Positions 18,567-26,734 of a DNA stretch of 64,000 nt are shown piece after piece. Location of the stretch: the NCBI GenBank assembly GCA_030431635.1, contig JAUIIL010000003.1, positions 62,001 to 126,000 on the forward strand. The letters are read 5' to 3'. Under the pieces are notes generated by a model, which saw nothing but the letters and a program-made list of their open reading frames with translations, was not told the origin of the DNA and did not search any database. Every line of letters begins with the position of its first letter. Positions within the stretch are counted from its first letter, which is position 1. Source of the DNA: Bacteriovoracia bacterium (GTDB lineage Bacteria > Bdellovibrionota > Bacteriovoracia > Bacteriovoracales > Bacteriovoracaceae). Position numbers and translations under genes: made by a program.

Positions 18567-19212
18567 AATAGAGCCCATGGTTGTAGAAGAAATTGAAAAT
18601 TCCATAGATAAAATCCTCTCTCAGTTTTCAACGGGAGATTTTTACCAAAGTCTTAGTGAGGCCAAGAAAGAATATTTTAAATTAACAGGCCAAGTGACTG
18701 AAGAAGATGATGAGTACGAATCTCGAATGAATTGCTTTAATAACTGGTATCTTTTTCAACGTCATGATGAGGATGGTAGAACAATCATCGATAATTTTGA
18801 AAACTTCTTAGGCAGTGAGAAAATAGACGAATTACTTATTGATTCTTTAAAAAATGTTCATCACTCGTTATTTGAGTTTTCTAAGGTTAGTTTTAGAAAA
18901 AATATTGTTTTGAAAGATATCCTTCATGATAAAAAAATTATTTTGGCCAAAGAACAGTCTTCAATTGGTTTATTAGAAGGTGATTTATTTACAGGACGCA
19001 CCATTGAATACAAAGAGCAAACATATTTACTGAGAGGTGTTTGTGACCTTCCCACAAGTGTAAAGTCAGTTTTAAAAAAACAATGTAAAAAAATTAGAAA
19101 GTATAATAATGAAAAAGAGGAAATATCTTTTTTGTTAGAACTTGAATCATTAAAAACAAAATATTTGAGATACTCTCATATCGAACCCTCACGAATTTTT
19201 ACATTTAGTTAA
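18559..19212 (+). CDS. Hypothetical protein coupled to lepA, 217 aa
   Basis: Not recognised. I choose the ATG at 18559, which overlaps the lepA stop by 8 bases (ATGAGTAA); ATG 18577 is an alternative, and an open frame extends further upstream inside lepA. The protein is acidic, soluble and mostly helical, with no signal peptide. A central segment includes [15 protein letters not shown] and later [19 protein letters not shown]. The segment from about residue 55 to 215 looks like one compact domain. It lies between lepA and ugd and runs in the same direction as both. Confidence 0.65.
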   Translation: MSKIEPMVVEEIENSIDKILSQFSTGDFYQSLSEAKKEYFKLTGQVTEEDDEYESRMNCFNNWYLFQRHDEDGRTIIDNFENFLGSEKIDELLIDSLKNVHHSLFEFSKVSFRKNIVLKDILHDKKIILAKEQSSIGLLEGDLFTGRTIEYKEQTYLLRGVCDLPTSVKSVLKKQCKKIRKYNNEKEEISFLLELESLKTKYLRYSHIEPSRIFTFS

Positions 19213-19260
19213 GAAGTTTAACGAGGAAATTATTAATTAGTAAGGAAAAGGGTAGTAAAA

Positions 19261-20571
19261 TTGAAAATTTCAGTAATCGGAACCGGATATGTTGGACTTG
19301 TTTCTGGAACTTGTTTTGCGGAATTAGGCCATGATGTTTGTTGCATCGATGTTGATGAAAATAAGATAAAAACTCTTAATGAAGGGAAATGTCCTATTTA
19401 TGAACCAGGGTTAACTGATCTATTAAAAAGAAATAAAGAGTCTAAAAGGCTCACTTTTGCGACAAACTATAAATCTATCAATGAATCTCAGGTTGTGTTT
19501 CTGGCCGTTGGAACTCCTTCAAGTGAGGATGGGCAAGCAAACTTAGACTATCTTTATCAAGCGGCCAAAACAACGGCAGAAAATATTAGTGAAGAAACAA
19601 TTATTGTTATTAAATCAACCGTTCCTGTAGGAACTGCTCATAAACTTAATAATTTTCTCAAAGAAATAACGTCAAAAACATTTTATATCGTGAATAACCC
19701 TGAGTTCTTGAAAGAAGGGGCTGCGATTGATGACTTTATGAAGCCTGATAGAGTTGTTATAGGTTCAAGCTCAGATTTCGCTTTTCAAGTAATGGATGAA
19801 GTTTATTCTCCTCTTGTAAGGCAGGGAAATCCTCTGCTTAAAATGTCTAATCTTTCAGCAGAGATGACAAAATACGCAGCCAATTGCTTTCTTGCCACAA
19901 AGATTTCTTTCATTAACGAAATAGCTCGTTTGTGTGACAAAACAGGTGCTGACATTGAAGAAGTGAGAGATGGAATTAAGACAGATCCCCGAATTGGAGC
20001 TCACTTTCTTTATCCTGGTCCAGGGTACGGAGGAAGTTGTTTTCCCAAGGATGTAAAAGCTCTTATTAAAACGGCTCAAGACTTTGATGTTAATTTAGAT
20101 ATTGTGAAAGCTGCAGAGAAAGTTAATGAATCTCAAAAAGAGTATATGTTTGAAAAAATGAAACATTACTTTCAAGGAAATTTGAAAGGAAAAACATTTG
20201 CTTTTTGGGGAGTTGCTTTTAAGGCCAATACCGATGATATTAGAGAGACTGCGGCCATTAAGGTTGCCCATAACCTTGTTGGTGAAGGCGCAAAGGTGAG
20301 GTTTTACGATCCCGAAGCTTCCCATAATTATCATCAATATATGTCTTCTCTTGGAATCGAAGTAACTCCTTATCAGGATAAGTATGAATGTCTTGAAAGC
20401 TGTGATGCTCTTGTTATTCTCACAGAGTGGCGGGAGTTTAATAACCCTGATTTTAAAAAAATTAAATCTCAGCTTAAAAGTGCCGTTATTTTTGACACGA
20501 GAAATCTTTTAAAAACTAAAGTCGTTTTATCAAATGGCATTGATTACGTGGCCGTAGGGAAAAGAATTTAA
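19261..20571 (+). CDS. ugd: UDP-glucose 6-dehydrogenase
   Basis: 436 aa with a TTG start; AAGGG lies about 8 bases upstream. N-terminal NAD-binding motif GTGYVGLVSGTCFAELGH (residues 7-24), the NNPEFLKEG substrate segment (145-153), and the catalytic cysteine C260 in PGPGYGGSCFPKD. The C-terminal UDP-binding domain is complete. It oxidises UDP-glucose to UDP-glucuronate in two NAD-dependent steps, for envelope polysaccharide or lipid A decoration. Its last base is the first base of the next gene (TAATG), so the two are co-translated. Confidence 0.95.
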   Translation: MKISVIGTGYVGLVSGTCFAELGHDVCCIDVDENKIKTLNEGKCPIYEPGLTDLLKRNKESKRLTFATNYKSINESQVVFLAVGTPSSEDGQANLDYLYQAAKTTAENISEETIIVIKSTVPVGTAHKLNNFLKEITSKTFYIVNNPEFLKEGAAIDDFMKPDRVVIGSSSDFAFQVMDEVYSPLVRQGNPLLKMSNLSAEMTKYAANCFLATKISFINEIARLCDKTGADIEEVRDGIKTDPRIGAHFLYPGPGYGGSCFPKDVKALIKTAQDFDVNLDIVKAAEKVNESQKEYMFEKMKHYFQGNLKGKTFAFWGVAFKANTDDIRETAAIKVAHNLVGEGAKVRFYDPEASHNYHQYMSSLGIEVTPYQDKYECLESCDALVILTEWREFNNPDFKKIKSQLKSAVIFDTRNLLKTKVVLSNGIDYVAVGKRI

Positions 20572-21368
20572 TGAAGATCGGTTTAGTACAAATGACCTCA
20601 GTACTGGAGCCGAGTACGAACCTGGAAAAGATTAAACTTTTTTTACAAGAAGCCAAAAAAGAAAAAGCTGAAGCCGTTTTTTTGCCAGAGGTCTTCTACT
20701 CTATGTCTAATGCCAAAGAAGCAACACCTTATCTTCTTGATGATGTAGAAGCCACCAAAGAAATAGGAAAAATAGCGAAGGAATTTGGGCTCTATCTTTT
20801 AGGTGGAAGTGCAGCAACGAAAAAAGAAAATCAAGTTATCAATAGATCCTATAATTTTGATCCAGCAGGAAATCTTATTGGCACTTACGATAAAAAACAT
20901 CTATTTGCTGTTAATTTATCAAAAACAGAAAGTAAAACAGTTATTGATGAGTCAGATGTCTATACAGCAGGAAGTGAGACAAAAGTTGTTTGTTGGGATA
21001 ACTGGACAATGGGGATGTGTATTTGTTTCGATCTTCGCTTTCCCGAAATGTTTCGTCATTACTACTCTCTGGGAGTAAATCTTTTTACTGTTTCTTCAGC
21101 TTTTACAGTCCCAACAGGAAAGGCCCATTGGGAAACATTATTAAGGGCCAGGGCCATCGAAAACCAGGCCTATGTTGTTGCCAGTGCCCAGTGGGGTGAA
21201 CATAACGAAGTCATTAAAACCTATGGTCACTCTATGGTTATCGATCCTTGGGGAAGTGTTATTGCAAATGCCCAAGAAGGAGAGAAGATTATTTTTGCAG
21301 ATATTGATGTTTCAACGGTTCAAAAGTTCAGGGAAAGAATGAAAGTCCCTGTTGATAATTTTAACTAA
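20571..21368 (+). CDS. Carbon-nitrogen hydrolase, NIT1-type deaminated glutathione amidase
   Basis: 265 aa nitrilase-superfamily enzyme with the catalytic triad Glu40 (LPEVFYS), Lys108 (YDKKHLF) and Cys152 (ICFDLRFPEMFR). The later segment RARAIENQAYVVASAQWG and the GHSMVIDPWG motif match the NIT1 branch, which hydrolyses deaminated glutathione, a metabolite repair reaction. Other omega-amidase activity is possible. Start shares one base with the ugd stop. Its end overlaps the end of the convergent cupin gene by 8 bases. Confidence 0.88.
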   Translation: MKIGLVQMTSVLEPSTNLEKIKLFLQEAKKEKAEAVFLPEVFYSMSNAKEATPYLLDDVEATKEIGKIAKEFGLYLLGGSAATKKENQVINRSYNFDPAGNLIGTYDKKHLFAVNLSKTESKTVIDESDVYTAGSETKVVCWDNWTMGMCICFDLRFPEMFRHYYSLGVNLFTVSSAFTVPTGKAHWETLLRARAIENQAYVVASAQWGEHNEVIKTYGHSMVIDPWGSVIANAQEGEKIIFADIDVSTVQKFRERMKVPVDNFN

Positions 21369-21723
21369 AAATGGAACACTCCTTTGTCCAAGGAGGAACA
21401 CAAACGGCAAGAAAACGAAGAGTATTAACTTCTGTATTAAAGATTTGATGTTTTTGATTTTTCTGAATACAAACACAGTCATGAGGTTTCATAAAGTACT
21501 CTTCTTCCTCTATCACAATGCGAGCTTCGCCTTCTAAAATATAATAAGACTCTTCAGCAACAGGATGAAAATGCTCTAAAGAAGATTTGCCTGGCGCAAT
21601 TTCAATAAAGGCCAGGCTGTGTTGAGCGCTATTTGGGCCAGCTGACTCGCCAATAAGCTCTCTTACACTTTCACCATGAGTAGAGAGAAAGGGAGGAAGT
21701 TCAAAAGTATTTTTAATGTGCAT
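21361..21723 (-). CDS. Cupin-domain protein
   Basis: 120 aa single cupin. Motif 1 reads G-x5-HFHP-x4-E-x6-G (about 45-66: SLEHFHPVAEESYYILEG) with two His and a Glu as metal ligands, and motif 2 is PHDCVCIQKNQKHQIFN with a His. Small cupins of this type bind a divalent metal and may be isomerases or dioxygenase-like, or only sugar binders; function is not predictable. I choose the ATG at 21723; an ATG at 21756 overlaps the upstream nifU-like gene and would add 11 unusual residues. Confidence 0.8.
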   Translation of the reverse strand: MHIKNTFELPPFLSTHGESVRELIGESAGPNSAQHSLAFIEIAPGKSSLEHFHPVAEESYYILEGEARIVIEEEEYFMKPHDCVCIQKNQKHQIFNTEVNTLRFLAVCVPPWTKECSIFS

Positions 21724-21727
21724 AAAT

Positions 21728-21982
21728 TTACATGTATGGGTTTTCGCCCTGGTCATGTTCTGTTAAGTCGATAATCTCTTCAATTTCAGGAAATTTACTT
21801 TTAACGAGCTGCTCAATTCCGCCTTTTAAGGTGGCCTTTGAACTCGAGCATCCCTGGCATCCACCATGCAATTTAACAAAGAGTTTGCCGTTATCAACAT
21901 CAACTATCTCAACATTTCCACCATGAGCAGCAAGAGCAGGTCTAATTTGTTCATCAAAAATTTTTTCTAATTGAAAAATCAT
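21728..21982 (-). CDS. NifU-like (Nfu) Fe-S scaffold domain protein
   Basis: 84 aa, only the NifU C-terminal domain. It has the conserved IRPALAAHGGNVEIVDVDNG segment and the CxxC motif in GGCQGCSSS (Cys at about 42 and 45), followed by ATLKGGIEQLVK. Such proteins carry a [4Fe-4S] cluster between two subunits and deliver it to target enzymes; possible clients nearby include the ferredoxin and the Fe-S RNA methyltransferase of this window. Short spacing of 4 bases to the cupin gene suggests a two-gene operon. Confidence 0.9.
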   Translation of the reverse strand: MIFQLEKIFDEQIRPALAAHGGNVEIVDVDNGKLFVKLHGGCQGCSSSKATLKGGIEQLVKSKFPEIEEIIDLTEHDQGENPYM

Positions 21983-22023
21983 AACAGTCTTATAACACGA
22001 GAAAAGAGATGGGTAAATCCCTC

Positions 22024-22548
22024 TTATTTTTGGGCAGTTATATTAAAGCCTTTCTCCTGAGAAAGGATATTTTCAAGCGGATGCATCGGAGTTTGTGCTT
22101 CAAAAGGAGCTTGCCAAGAAACGTGTTGTATTAATCCCTGAGGAGTAAGTTCCCAAATAAGTCCAAGTTCAGCCGAAGCGATAATAAAGCTTTTTTCAGT
22201 TTTAAACTTTGTACTTGGGTTTAAATGGATAAAATGCTTAGTTGGGAAAAGGTGGTTTTTATAATGAGGCTTTTGAGAAAATGTAAGTGAGGCCTCTGAG
22301 AGTTTTTTCTTATCAAAACGAAGACTTAAAACTGCTTCTTTTTTTAAGTAATAAACCCATGTTTTTTCTTTAACTTGTGAAGGAGTCCCAAGTAACTCTT
22401 CAATCTCAAGAGTACTTTTTCCTATTTGAATTTTATAAACTTGCTCGTTTAATTGCGCCTGTGACTCTATTCTATTTCCTACAATCCAGAGTGCACACAA
22501 AAAAGAGAGCAAACCTGGAATCCATTTTTTAAAATAACTAAAACTCAT
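22024..22548 (-). CDS. Membrane-anchored or secreted hypothetical protein with SmpA/BamE-like fold
   Basis: 174 aa. One hydrophobic N-terminal segment (about 10-28) could be a signal peptide or anchor. Residues 38-80 (IQIGKSTLEIEELLGTPSQ, then TWVYYLKKEAVLSLRFD) have the pattern of the SmpA/OmlA (BamE-like) fold, in which a G-x(3)-EE-x-LG-TP turn is followed by a strand with W-Y-Y. The rest is unknown. The match is by eye only. Confidence 0.5.
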   Translation of the reverse strand: MSFSYFKKWIPGLLSFLCALWIVGNRIESQAQLNEQVYKIQIGKSTLEIEELLGTPSQVKEKTWVYYLKKEAVLSLRFDKKKLSEASLTFSQKPHYKNHLFPTKHFIHLNPSTKFKTEKSFIIASAELGLIWELTPQGLIQHVSWQAPFEAQTPMHPLENILSQEKGFNITAQK

Positions 22549-22705
22549 AATAAGATATCGGCTAGTTATTTAGTATTCTTAAAGTTTTCCTATTTATATT
22601 TCTTGCCGTTTATAACGGGAAAAAGGAATCAGGCCGTAAATAAATGAGCGTAATATTAAAGAGTTAATAGATTAAAAGGTGAGGTGAACTTGCATTATAT
22701 ACAGA

Positions 22706-23701
22706 GTGGACTGTTTTACTCAGATTTTACATATTCCCAATTGCGCCTTTCTCTTTATTGCCCCTCCTGCATGGGGGAAAACTCAAATGATAAAGACTTT
22801 GCTTTCAAAGAGTTCAAAAACATTCGTCTATCTGTCTCCTCTAAGGGCGTTGGCCGAAGAATTCACCTTAAGTATTAGTAAAGTTAAAACAACATTAACT
22901 TTTAATGAAATTGAAAAAAAACTTTTTCCTAACATTATTTATGTAGGAACAGTTGAAAAATGGCTTTCGCAAAAAAAGAACTACAACCCCCAAGAAACGA
23001 TTTTTATTTTTGATGAATTTCATTTGTATTACTACTGGGGAGAAGAGTTTCGTCCACTTCTTCAAATGTGTTATGAAGAAGTGGCTTCAAGTGAATCGAG
23101 TTGTCTTTATTTAAGTGCGACGATGAATAAAGTTAATTTTCAAAAATGGAGGAATGAATCACTCTTAAACTTTAATGAAGTTCTTTGTTTAAATTTAGGA
23201 AATCAAAAATTAAAAAATAGGCCTTATCAAAAATTTTATGTGAATCACTATTTTAAAAAAACTTATGATTTAGTGATAAAAAAACAGATTCATCGTAATC
23301 AGAAGGGAGCGATTCTTATTTTTGTTAAAAAAAGAGAAGATGTTGATAAGTGGGGGACATATCTTAAGAAAAACAATGTGAATTTTTTAACCTGTAAAGG
23401 AGGGGAAGCGAAAGAGTTTACTCAAAAGTTGATCCTAAACCCAGAAGTTAAAGTTATTGTGGCCACTTCTGTTTTAAGCCATGGGGTTAATCTTCCCGCC
23501 GTGTCATCTCTTTTTTTATGCTATAGCCTAGAGAATAGGGATTTCTGGATTCAAAATGTGGGAAGAGGAGGTCGAAGAGGTGAGAGATTCCAGCTCTATT
23601 CTATGGATAAGGAGGATTTTTCTTTTAGGGAAATTGCGTATTCTTGTTTCAAACTTCTATTTTTAAGTCTTTGGTATAAAATGGTTGCCTTATATGAATA
23701 G
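22706..23701 (+). CDS. Small superfamily 2 (DEAD/DEAH-like) helicase
   Basis: 331 aa. Motifs appear in order: Q near residue 6, Walker A APPAWGKT (19-26), YLSPLRALAEEF (Ia), IFDEFHLYY (II, with DEFH), LYLSATM (III), ILIFVKKREDV (IV), VIVATSVLSHGVNLP (V) and QNVGRGGRRG (VI). It therefore has both RecA-like lobes but almost no flanking domains. The start is uncertain: GTG 22706 has no ribosome site, while a GAGG lies 9 bases before an in-frame ATT at 22694 and before an out-of-frame GTG at 22684. Its stop overlaps recO as ATGAATAG. The proximity to recO suggests a repair role. Confidence 0.75.
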   Translation: MDCFTQILHIPNCAFLFIAPPAWGKTQMIKTLLSKSSKTFVYLSPLRALAEEFTLSISKVKTTLTFNEIEKKLFPNIIYVGTVEKWLSQKKNYNPQETIFIFDEFHLYYYWGEEFRPLLQMCYEEVASSESSCLYLSATMNKVNFQKWRNESLLNFNEVLCLNLGNQKLKNRPYQKFYVNHYFKKTYDLVIKKQIHRNQKGAILIFVKKREDVDKWGTYLKKNNVNFLTCKGGEAKEFTQKLILNPEVKVIVATSVLSHGVNLPAVSSLFLCYSLENRDFWIQNVGRGGRRGERFQLYSMDKEDFSFREIAYSCFKLLFLSLWYKMVALYE

Positions 23702-24476
23702 TTTAGATTTTAAAACTCAGGCTCTTGTACTGCATAAGACTCCTTTTCGAGATAGAGATTTGGTTGTGAAGCTAATCTCTCAATCCGGAAGCTTGATGAG
23801 TGTTCTTTTTTATGGAGGCCGCGGTGGAGGAGTTAAAAAGAAATCATCTTTAGTTGAAGTTGGTCACTGTTTGAACCTTAATTTAAGAAAAAGCTCTAAA
23901 CTGGAAAATAATCTTTTAACGGCCAAAGAGTGGAGTTTAAAGTGGTCTCCCAATCACATTCGTTTAAATCATACGGCTTTTTATTTAATGAGTTTCTTCT
24001 CTGAAATTTTTTTAAAACTAGGTCAAGAGGCCCATGATTATGAAGAGGATGAGCATAAAGAGCTTTATATTATTTTATCAAATGCACTTTTTTACTTAGA
24101 TGAGAGTGTTCAACAATCAGATTTTAAAATTTATGCCCATTTAAGTACTTTTCTCTCAAAACTCATCTATCAACTTGGAATTTCTCCAGATTATGAAAGT
24201 TGTTATAACTGTTCAAAGGAATTAAAAAACGATTTCACATTTAATGTGCAAAATGGAGTTTTTAGTTGTTGTGAAAATGAAGGATTTAATAAGAGTGAAT
24301 TTGAAAGTGCTTTTAAACTTTATAGAAAACTTAAAAGCTCCTTTAGCCTGAAATACCCTCAATCCCTAGAGGAAGATGATAACGACTATAGCGTATCAAA
24401 GAATTTATTTCATTTTTTTTGTTATCAATATCAATTCAATCCAAGTAACTATAAATCATATTCTTTAGTTTTTTAA
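23694..24476 (+). CDS. recO: DNA repair protein RecO
   Basis: 260 aa. The N-terminal OB-fold begins with the standard FKTQALVLHKTPFRDRDLVVKL and GSLMSVLFYGGRG segments. The central helical domain is followed by a cysteine pair CYNCSKEL and CCEN, the remains of the RecO zinc motif. RecO anneals single strands and, with RecR, loads RecA on SSB-coated DNA. Start at ATG 23694, overlapping the helicase stop by 8 bases, rather than TTG 23685. Overlaps the end of the convergent gmhB by 12 bases. Confidence 0.88.
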   Translation: MNSLDFKTQALVLHKTPFRDRDLVVKLISQSGSLMSVLFYGGRGGGVKKKSSLVEVGHCLNLNLRKSSKLENNLLTAKEWSLKWSPNHIRLNHTAFYLMSFFSEIFLKLGQEAHDYEEDEHKELYIILSNALFYLDESVQQSDFKIYAHLSTFLSKLIYQLGISPDYESCYNCSKELKNDFTFNVQNGVFSCCENEGFNKSEFESAFKLYRKLKSSFSLKYPQSLEEDDNDYSVSKNLFHFFCYQYQFNPSNYKSYSLVF

Positions 24477-24971
24477 ATAAAGAACAAAATCAGAAAGACT
24501 TTGAAAACTTGTTTTCCCTTTTGGATCTATGTTTCTAGTATTAATGAGAATACCTTGAACCTTTGCGTTTTCTGCACACTCTATATCAGAAATCTTATCC
24601 CCTAACATAAAACTCTCTTGAAGGTTTATTTCCCATTTTTGCGCAAGTTGAAGAAGCATTTTGGGCCTTGGTTTGCGACAATCACAATTATCCTCAGGAG
24701 CATGAGGGCAGTAGGCAAGATCTTTAATTTGAAACCCCATTGGGGCAAAATCTTGCTGCATTCTCTCGTGAATAAGATGAATACACTCTTCTGAGAAAAT
24801 TCCTCTTCCAACTCCTGACTGGTTAGTGACAATAAAAAGCTCAAAACCCATATGAGAGAGCTCTTTAAGAGAATTTTTCACATCATCAAAATAGTGTATA
24901 TCCTCATGGTCATGGAAATAACCCGGGTCTTTATTGATAGTTCCGTCTCGGTCAAGAAATATGGCCTTCAT
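24465..24971 (-). CDS. gmhB: D-glycero-beta-D-manno-heptose-1,7-bisphosphate 7-phosphatase
   Basis: 168 aa HAD phosphatase. Nucleophile motif LDRDGTIN (Asp7, Asp9), motif II IVTNQSG, the zinc-binding loop CPHAPEDNCDCRKP with three Cys and a His, and the final MLGDKISDIECA. These are the marks of the histidinol-phosphatase/GmhB family; the zinc loop is of the GmhB type. It makes heptose 1-phosphate for lipopolysaccharide inner core. Sits opposite an MsbA-like exporter, with 43 bases between their starts. Confidence 0.9.
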   Translation of the reverse strand: MKAIFLDRDGTINKDPGYFHDHEDIHYFDDVKNSLKELSHMGFELFIVTNQSGVGRGIFSEECIHLIHERMQQDFAPMGFQIKDLAYCPHAPEDNCDCRKPRPKMLLQLAQKWEINLQESFMLGDKISDIECAENAKVQGILINTRNIDPKGKTSFQSLSDFVLYLKN

Positions 24972-25014
24972 ATTAATATTTTACAGTAGATGAGCTAAAA
25001 AGTATCATCATTTC

Positions 25015-26727
25015 ATGATTGAATTTATTAAAAAGACTTTCCCCTATATTAAGCCTTATTGGGTAAGGGGACTCATCGGGGTTCTTCTTGCTATTCCTAT
25101 GGCCGGAATCAAAGCCGCTCAGGCTTATTTACTTAAACCTCTTTTTGATAAAGGACTCAGTAGCACATCAACCTTTGATGATGCTCTTTATTACGCAATT
25201 ATTTTTGTAGGATTTGCTCTACTAAATTACCCGATTCGTTTTTTGCATTACTATTATATTAAAGGTGTGTGTGAAAAAGGAATTTGTTCTCTCAGAGAGA
25301 GAATCAATCAGACATTTCAACGTCTTCCCTTGAAGTTTTACTCCACGAGTAAGCAAGGAGAGTTAATGTCAATTGCAATGAATGATACTTTAATCGTATC
25401 AAATGGTTTTAAATTCGCCGTTGATCTTATTCGTGAACCTTTAACAGCTTTAGGTCTTTTTGGTGTTCTTCTTTACAATGACTGGCAGTTAACACTTGTC
25501 TTTTTTGCTATTGTTCCAGTGATCTTAATGGTGATGAATTTTACAGGGAAATGGGTTAAGCATTATGAATCAGAATTGCGTGAGCAAATGGGGCTTATTA
25601 ATCATGAAATAGCTGAAACTATTCAAGGACAAAAAATTATTAAGGCCTTCAATCTACAATCTTTTGTAGATGGACGATTTAAAAAGAGCCTTGATAAATA
25701 CCTTTTCTTTTGGAAGCGTTACGCCCGTGTTGAAGAAAATGCCCATCCTCTAATTGAACTGCTCTCTGCTCTGGGATTTTCAGCTGTCATTCTCTTTGCT
25801 CATTCTCGTATCGTTTCAGGTGAGTTAACAAATGGTGGCTTTTTAAGTTTCATTGGCTCTCTGGTTTTTTTAAGTGATCCTATCAGGAGATTATCAGATG
25901 CAGTGGTAAGATTAAATCAAGCTAGGGCCTCAGGTGATAGAGTTTATCGTATTATAGATACACCTTTAGAGATTGATGAGGGCAATGAAGAAATACAAGA
26001 ATTCAAAGAAAGACTGGAATTTAAGAATGTTACTTTTTCTTATGGAGAAGGGGATGTTTTAAAAGATTTTAATCTCAGTGTTGAAAAAGGGCAAAGGGTT
26101 GCCCTTGTTGGCTTATCTGGCTCTGGAAAATCGACATTAGTTAATCTTATCTTAAGGCTTTATGATATAGAAAAAGGTGAAATCCTGATTGATTCAAAAC
26201 CAATTCAAAAAATTAAAATGAGCTCGCTTCGTTCGTTATTTTCTCTTGTGAGCCAAGATGTTTTTCTTTTTAATGACACAGTTAAAGAGAATCTTCTTGT
26301 GGGAGACAATCACTCAGAGGGAGAACTTGAACAAGCGCTTGAAGTTTCTTACGCCAAAGAGTTTACCCAAAAACTCCCAGGTCAACTTGAAACTCAAATA
26401 GGGGATAGAGGAACAAGGCTCTCTGGTGGCCAGTCCCAACGGATTACGATAGCAAGAGCTTTTTTAAAAGATACTCCGATACTCTTATTTGATGAAGCCA
26501 CATCTGCTCTTGATAATGAATCAGAAAAAATTGTTCAAAAAGCTCTTGATGAAGTCGCTGGAAATAAAACAGTGATTGCAATTGCCCACAGGCTCTCAAC
26601 GATTCAAAACTATGACAAAATTGTTGTCATGAACGAAGGTCGAAAAATTGAAGAAGGAACCCACGAAGAACTAATAGCTCTTCGTGGTGAGTATTTTAAA
26701 CTTTATGAGCTTTCAAAAAGGGATTAA
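25015..26727 (+). CDS. msbA: ABC exporter, MsbA-like lipid flippase
   Basis: 570 aa half-transporter with six membrane helices (about 15-290) and a C-terminal ATPase. Walker A is VGLSGSGKS (about 366-374), Q-loop SLVSQDVFLF, signature LSGGQSQR (about 470-477), Walker B ILLFDEATSALD and the H-loop AIAHRLST. Length and fusion order fit MsbA, which flips lipid A-core across the inner membrane; a drug exporter of the same architecture cannot be excluded. Neighbouring gmhB and lptF point to lipopolysaccharide. Ribosome site weak. Confidence 0.88.
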   Translation: MIEFIKKTFPYIKPYWVRGLIGVLLAIPMAGIKAAQAYLLKPLFDKGLSSTSTFDDALYYAIIFVGFALLNYPIRFLHYYYIKGVCEKGICSLRERINQTFQRLPLKFYSTSKQGELMSIAMNDTLIVSNGFKFAVDLIREPLTALGLFGVLLYNDWQLTLVFFAIVPVILMVMNFTGKWVKHYESELREQMGLINHEIAETIQGQKIIKAFNLQSFVDGRFKKSLDKYLFFWKRYARVEENAHPLIELLSALGFSAVILFAHSRIVSGELTNGGFLSFIGSLVFLSDPIRRLSDAVVRLNQARASGDRVYRIIDTPLEIDEGNEEIQEFKERLEFKNVTFSYGEGDVLKDFNLSVEKGQRVALVGLSGSGKSTLVNLILRLYDIEKGEILIDSKPIQKIKMSSLRSLFSLVSQDVFLFNDTVKENLLVGDNHSEGELEQALEVSYAKEFTQKLPGQLETQIGDRGTRLSGGQSQRITIARAFLKDTPILLFDEATSALDNESEKIVQKALDEVAGNKTVIAIAHRLSTIQNYDKIVVMNEGRKIEEGTHEELIALRGEYFKLYELSKRD

Positions 26728-26734
26728 TCATTTC

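Noticed and set aside
22606-22618. Small hairpin CCGTT-TAT-AACGG between the BamE-like and helicase genes
   Set aside because: Five base pairs and no T-run in either direction, so not enough for a terminator or a regulatory call.
22684-22878. 64-codon frame with a good ribosome site overlapping the helicase start
   Set aside because: Kept only as a clue to the helicase start problem; its own translation has no protein-like features and runs across conserved helicase motifs.
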